Assembly: GCF_027922185.1 (NCBI RefSeq) | Contig: NZ_BSFE01000004.1 | Location: 264,795-328,794 of the forward strand | From: Maricaulis virginensis | GTDB taxonomy: Bacteria; Pseudomonadota; Alphaproteobacteria; Caulobacterales; Maricaulaceae | Length of the DNA: 64,000 bases | Reading direction: 5' to 3' | Part shown: positions 60,936 through 64,000 of the stretch, one piece after another | How the letters are laid out: each line of letters starts with the position of its first letter | Position numbering within the stretch: the stretch's first letter is position 1 | Notes under the pieces: model-generated | What the model saw: only the letters and a program-made list of their open reading frames with translations | Told to the model about the DNA's origin: nothing | The model's database searches: none | Made by a program: the position numbers and the translations under genes

Positions 60936-62099
60936 TCAGCTCACCGCCTTCAATGCGTTTGAATGTTCGGGTCGGGCGCGCCCGTGAGCCTCGCTCCAGG
61001 CTTTCACGAAGGCGTCTGCCTGATCCGCCGTCGAATTCCAACCCAGCGAGACACGCAGGAAGCCGCGCGATGCATCCGCGTCCAGCCCGGTTGCGTTGCC
61101 GATCTTCGATCCGTGTGCCTTGCCGGACGAGCAGGCCGAGCCTGCGCTGACGGAGAAACCCGCCAGATCCAGCGCCATGACCTGGGTCTCGCCCTTCCAT
61201 CCCGGCACCGCGATGCCGAGCGTGTTGGGCAGGCGCGGCGCGCCCTCGCCCGGGATGTGGATATCCGGTGCGGCCTGTTTCAACCCGGCCGCCATGGCAT
61301 CGCGCCAGTCTGCCAGGCGCGCGAAATCGTCCAGTCCGGCCACAGCCTGTTCGATCGCCAGGCCAAGCCCGGCAATACCGGCGACATTCAGCGTGCCCGA
61401 ACGGCGTCCTTTTTCCTGGCCACCGCCGCGCAATTGCCGCTCCAGCGGGGCGTTGCAGGCCGCAATCAGCGCGCCCACGCCCTGCGGGCCACCGAACTTG
61501 TGGGCCGAAATCGCCATGTAGTCGGCGCCCAGACCGGCAAAATCGACAGCGATCTTGCCCACGGCCTGGATCGCATCGACCACGACCAGACCGTCATGCT
61601 CGCGCACCAGGGCGGCGGCTTCGGCGACCGGCTGGATCGTGCCGATCTCGTTATTCGCCAGCATCAGCGCCAGCACCGGACGGCCGTCGCGCGCCGGGTC
61701 CCAATGGCCCAGCCGGTCTTCCAGCCAGCCCAGATCGGCCAGGCCGGCCGCCGTGACGGGAATTTCCTCGACCGGCAGGCCGGAAGCCTTCGCGGTATCG
61801 GCGACGGCCTCATGCTCTATGGCCGAATGCAGGATGCGGCCTGCGCCGCCGGCCCGGATCGCACTGTGCAGCGCCAGGTTCAGCGCTTCGGTGCCGCAGG
61901 AGGTGAAGATCACATCCTCGGCCCGCGCACACAGCGCCTTGCCCACCTGGCGCCGCGCCGTCTCGACGAGGCGCAGCGCGGCCTGCCCGTCGGCATGCAC
62001 CGAGGAGGCATTGCCCGTCAGGCGCATGGCGTGCGCCACCGCCTCGATCACGTCCGGTCGCACCGGCGTGGTCGCGTTATGGTCGAGATATGTCCGCAT
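60936..62099 (-). CDS. IscS/NifS-like cysteine desulfurase (group I)
   Basis: 387 residues from ATG 62099 (MRTYLDHNATTPVRPDV). PLP Lys in AISAHKFGGPQGVG, His in SAIEHEAV, and the long-loop active Cys in SAGSACSSGKAHGSKIG. This differs from SufS, so the operon carries two desulfurases of different groups. That arrangement is common in alphaproteobacterial isc/suf hybrids. It lies 4 bases after the iscR stop. Confidence 0.94.
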   Translation of the reverse strand: MRTYLDHNATTPVRPDVIEAVAHAMRLTGNASSVHADGQAALRLVETARRQVGKALCARAEDVIFTSCGTEALNLALHSAIRAGGAGRILHSAIEHEAVADTAKASGLPVEEIPVTAAGLADLGWLEDRLGHWDPARDGRPVLALMLANNEIGTIQPVAEAAALVREHDGLVVVDAIQAVGKIAVDFAGLGADYMAISAHKFGGPQGVGALIAACNAPLERQLRGGGQEKGRRSGTLNVAGIAGLGLAIEQAVAGLDDFARLADWRDAMAAGLKQAAPDIHIPGEGAPRLPNTLGIAVPGWKGETQVMALDLAGFSVSAGSACSSGKAHGSKIGNATGLDADASRGFLRVSLGWNSTADQADAFVKAWSEAHGRARPEHSNALKAVS

Positions 62100-62103
62100 C
62101 GGC

Positions 62104-62580
62104 TCAGACCGTGGCGGGCTCGGCAACAGGCTTGGGCCGTTCCATGCGGCCCAGGGCACCGCTCGCGGCGCCCAGAAGGCGCCGTTCGAGCACGTCTTCC
62201 AGCGTTATCGATGACAAGAAGAGATAGATGTGCCGGCCCAGCTCGTCCCACAGATCGTGCGTGATGCAGCGGCGCCCGTCGGCCAGGCAGCCCTTGGCGC
62301 TGGAACAGCGTGTGGCGCGCAGCGGCTCGTCGACGGCGACGATGATGTCGGAGATGCGGATTTCCGTCGGCTTGCGGCTCAGACGGTAACCACCGCCGGG
62401 ACCGCGGATGGAGGAGACAATATCGGCCCGGCGCAGCTTGGCGAAGAGCTGTTCCAGATAGGACAGCGAGATGGACTGGCGCGAGGCGATGTCGCTCAGC
62501 GTCACAGGCCCGTCCTCGCTGGCCAGGGCCAGATCGGCCATCGCCATGACGGCGTAACGTCCCTTTGTGCTCAGCTTCAT
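62104..62580 (-). CDS. iscR: IscR, Rrf2-family Fe-S-sensing regulator
   Basis: 158 residues. The winged-helix DNA-binding part (1-70) reads MKLSTKGRYAVMAMADLA...SLSYLEQLFAKLRRADIVSSIRGPGGGY. Cluster ligands match IscR: Cys92, Cys98, Cys105 and His108. A strong AAGGAGGT lies just before the ATG. Holo-IscR with a [2Fe-2S] cluster should repress its own operon via the type-1 site at 62677-62701. It heads the operon iscR-iscS-sufB-sufC-sufD-sufS-sufT-sufA-GST. Confidence 0.96.
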   Translation of the reverse strand: MKLSTKGRYAVMAMADLALASEDGPVTLSDIASRQSISLSYLEQLFAKLRRADIVSSIRGPGGGYRLSRKPTEIRISDIIVAVDEPLRATRCSSAKGCLADGRRCITHDLWDELGRHIYLFLSSITLEDVLERRLLGAASGALGRMERPKPVAEPATV

Positions 62581-62676
62581 GCGTTTACCTCCTTAAACGC
62601 TCGCATCCCGCGTGCCGATCATGCTAAGACCCGCCTTTCCGGAACGGACGGGCTTCGCAAATGCGGCGCTCGGCCA

Positions 62677-62701
62677 ATAACCGAGTAGAACAGTCAGGAA
62701 T
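62677..62701 (-). promoter_or_regulatory. Putative IscR type-1 binding site
   Basis: Read on the minus strand, these 25 bases match the published E. coli type-1 IscR consensus (ATASYYGACTRWWWYAGTC then RRSTAT) at 21 of 25 positions by my count. The GACT block is intact. Mismatches are at positions 3, 14, 17 and 22. The site is about 97 bases upstream of iscR, in the gap shared with the divergent hydrolase gene. Confidence 0.75.
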
Positions 62702-62787
62702 ATGGGCTGCCGTCCGCCGCGTTGCAATGGACGAATTGCCGCATATTTGCAGGACGCGAACTGGAACGACCAAAAAGGCGAGTGTGA

Positions 62788-63471
62788 ATGCCTGACGTGA
62801 TCATTCCCGGCCCCGCCGGCCGGCTTGAGGGGCGCTACAGCCCGAGCGAAGACCCGACCGCCCCGATTGCGCTGATACTGCATGCCCACCCGCTGGGCGG
62901 CGGCAATATGGAAAATCCCACCGTCGACATGATGTACGACGCGTTCCGCAAGCGCGGTTTCGCGACGCTGCGTTTCAATTTCCGCGGTGTCGGCCGCTCC
63001 CAGGGCAGCTATGACCAGGGCCTGGGCGAATTGTCCGACGCCGCCACCGTGCTCGACTGGGTGCAGGGGTATAACCAGGGCGCCCGCTTCTGCTGGGTGG
63101 CCGGTCACTCCTTCGGCGCCTGGATCGGCATGCAGCTGCTGATGCGCCGCCCGGAAATCGCCGGCTTCATCTCGGTCGCGCCGCCGACCAACATGTATGA
63201 CTTCACCTTCCTCGCCCCCTGCCCGGCCTCGGGCATCATCGTCCATGGCGGCGCCGACAAGATCGTGCCGGCCGACGATGTCGAGCGCGTGATGTCCAAG
63301 GTGCGCGTCCAGAAGGGTATCGAGATCACCACCGAAGTCGTGCCCGACGCCAACCACCTCTTCTCCGACCATCTCGAAGAGCTGCAGCGCCACGTGGAAG
63401 CCTATCTCGATGCCCACCTGCCCGGCGTCGAAAAGGAACGCGCCGAACGCCAGATCACCGGCAAGCGCTGA
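62788..63471 (+). CDS. Alpha/beta hydrolase
   Basis: A 227-residue compact alpha/beta-hydrolase. The oxyanion region is LILHAHPLGGGNMENP, followed by RFNFRGVGRSQG. The nucleophile elbow is GHSFGAW (Ser), the acid lies in HGGADKIVP (Asp), and the base in DANHLFSDH (His). There is no lid domain or signal peptide. Many alphaproteobacteria carry this 215-230 residue type beside housekeeping genes; the substrate is unknown. It starts 87 bases from the IscR site on the opposite strand. Confidence 0.9.
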   Translation: MPDVIIPGPAGRLEGRYSPSEDPTAPIALILHAHPLGGGNMENPTVDMMYDAFRKRGFATLRFNFRGVGRSQGSYDQGLGELSDAATVLDWVQGYNQGARFCWVAGHSFGAWIGMQLLMRRPEIAGFISVAPPTNMYDFTFLAPCPASGIIVHGGADKIVPADDVERVMSKVRVQKGIEITTEVVPDANHLFSDHLEELQRHVEAYLDAHLPGVEKERAERQITGKR

Positions 63472-63540
63472 GTTTTCCTCTTCTCCCCGTCAAGGGAGAC
63501 GAGGTGCCAACGCCACACTCAACCCGCCAAACACTCCCGT

Positions 63541-63596
63541 TTTCCCGGCTGGAAGCCCGGCGAAAGCCGGGCGGAAGCGCCGGGATCGACGGGAAA
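63541..63596. repeat. Palindromic element 1 of the right-end island
   Basis: Outer arms TTTCCCG (63541-63547) and CGGGAAA (63590-63596) enclose a hairpin GCCCGGC-GAAA-GCCGGGC (63555-63572). It starts 70 bases past the hydrolase stop and could end that transcript. Confidence 0.65.
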
Positions 63597-63624
63597 CACA
63601 TCGCTTGAAGTGACTTTCGGTAGA

Positions 63625-63665
63625 TCCCGGATCTGCAGCCTGCCTGCGCAGGCTTTCATCCGGGA
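63625..63665. repeat. Palindromic element 2 of the right-end island
   Basis: TCCCGGAT (63625-63632) and ATCCGGGA (63658-63665) with an inner AGCCTG/CAGGCT stem. Confidence 0.6.
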
Positions 63666-63709
63666 AAAAGTGAGGCGGTTGGAAGAGAGAGTGAGAGCGC
63701 CGCACCAAA

Positions 63710-63863
63710 CACCGTCACCCTGACGAAAGTCAGGGCCCGGTTCATAGAGCCGGGTGGTCGCGATCGCGCACTTATCCCGCACATCGCCATTACGCAGACC
63801 GAGCCCGCCTGGCGAAAATCTCCCTTTGCGATCTGGGTCCTGACTTTCGTCAGGATGACGGTG
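63710..63863. repeat. 154-base element with 29-base terminal inverted repeats (MITE-like)
   Basis: The left end (63710-63738: CACCGTCACCC then TGACGAAAGTCAGGGCCC) and the right end (63835-63863) are reverse complements except at two positions. Each end also contains the inner hairpin CCTGAC/GTCAGG. The 96 bases between carry no supported gene and no obvious target duplication flanks it. Confidence 0.6.
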
Positions 63864-64000
63864 CGTGGGGGCAACAAGGGAAACTTGTCCCCGCCCGTTC
63901 AACTGCGCGTATGCTCGTCATCGGTTTCCGGGATGGGAGGCATGAGCTCAGTCCCTTGTGCCCGGGAGCGTGCGGAGCTCGTCCGCGCCTGGTGGGTGAC

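Larger units (their letters stand above)
63472..64000. other. Non-coding right end of the window
   Basis: 529 bases after the hydrolase, occupied by three palindromic elements listed separately. No tRNA or convincing gene is seen. A possible gene start at 63942 is too close to the edge to call. Confidence 0.6.

Noticed and set aside
63942..64000. Possible gene start (ATG, frame reading MSSVPCARERAELVRAWW) at the right edge
   Set aside because: Only 59 bases are visible, the GGGAGG is one base from the ATG, and nothing in the residues identifies a family.

Overview
This is a GC-rich, densely coding chromosomal window from an alphaproteobacterium. The tig-clpP-clpX-lon protease cluster, the iscR-desulfurase-sufBCDS-sufT-sufA order, the malic enzyme-phosphotransacetylase fusion, a Xanthomonas/Caulobacter-type TonB receptor and a palindromic repeat related to the common alphaproteobacterial RPE elements all point that way. 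The flavour is Caulobacter/Maricaulis/Hyphomonas-like, but the lineage is inferred from gene style and not from an rRNA. I see no phage, transposase, CRISPR array or rRNA operon.

Layout. 2-3286: 3' end of a TonB-dependent receptor, then an unknown membrane protein and a PepSY-type membrane protein, probably a ferric-siderophore uptake and reduction operon. 3369-6838: a 41-residue membrane peptide, a DUF599 protein, an AbgT transporter and an EAL phosphodiesterase, ending in a tandem copy of a palindromic repeat. 7024-13066: an SDR, a TTG-started RhlE helicase, tRNA-Asp and a divergent biotin locus (bioA against bioF-bioD). 13070-15607: a two-gene peptidoglycan unit (L,D-transpeptidase plus M15/MepK-like peptidase). 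15850-18120: tRNA-Val, a TetR regulator with a palindrome at its promoter, and pheA preceded by a Phe-rich leader peptide and a terminator/antiterminator. 18279-24672: lon, clpX, clpP and tig, with a histone-H1-like tail on trigger factor. 25013-32529: tRNA-Leu, a TPMT-family methyltransferase, a MATE exporter, a CaCA antiporter, malic enzyme and the NAD(P)H-hydrate repair enzyme. 32660-34447: glnB-glnA. 34617-41146: a large autotransporter, an SLT lipoprotein, parE and a secreted NIPSNAP protein.

41314-51990 is the most accessory-looking part: a secreted M14 peptidase, a secreted PTP-type phosphatase with a TonB receptor, a divergent regulator made of two fused TetR units, and a translationally coupled pair of exported amidohydrolases, the second of which has lost its metal-binding His-x-His. 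52103-54730: a second RhlE helicase and a diguanylate cyclase. 54795-62580: the SUF Fe-S operon led by iscR, with a near-consensus IscR type-1 site upstream. 62788-64000: an alpha/beta hydrolase and then a non-coding island of palindromic repeats.

The strongest new regulatory observation is the pheA attenuator (about 17992-18120). The best candidate for an undescribed system is the regulator/receptor/phosphatase/amidohydrolase block at 43966-51990.
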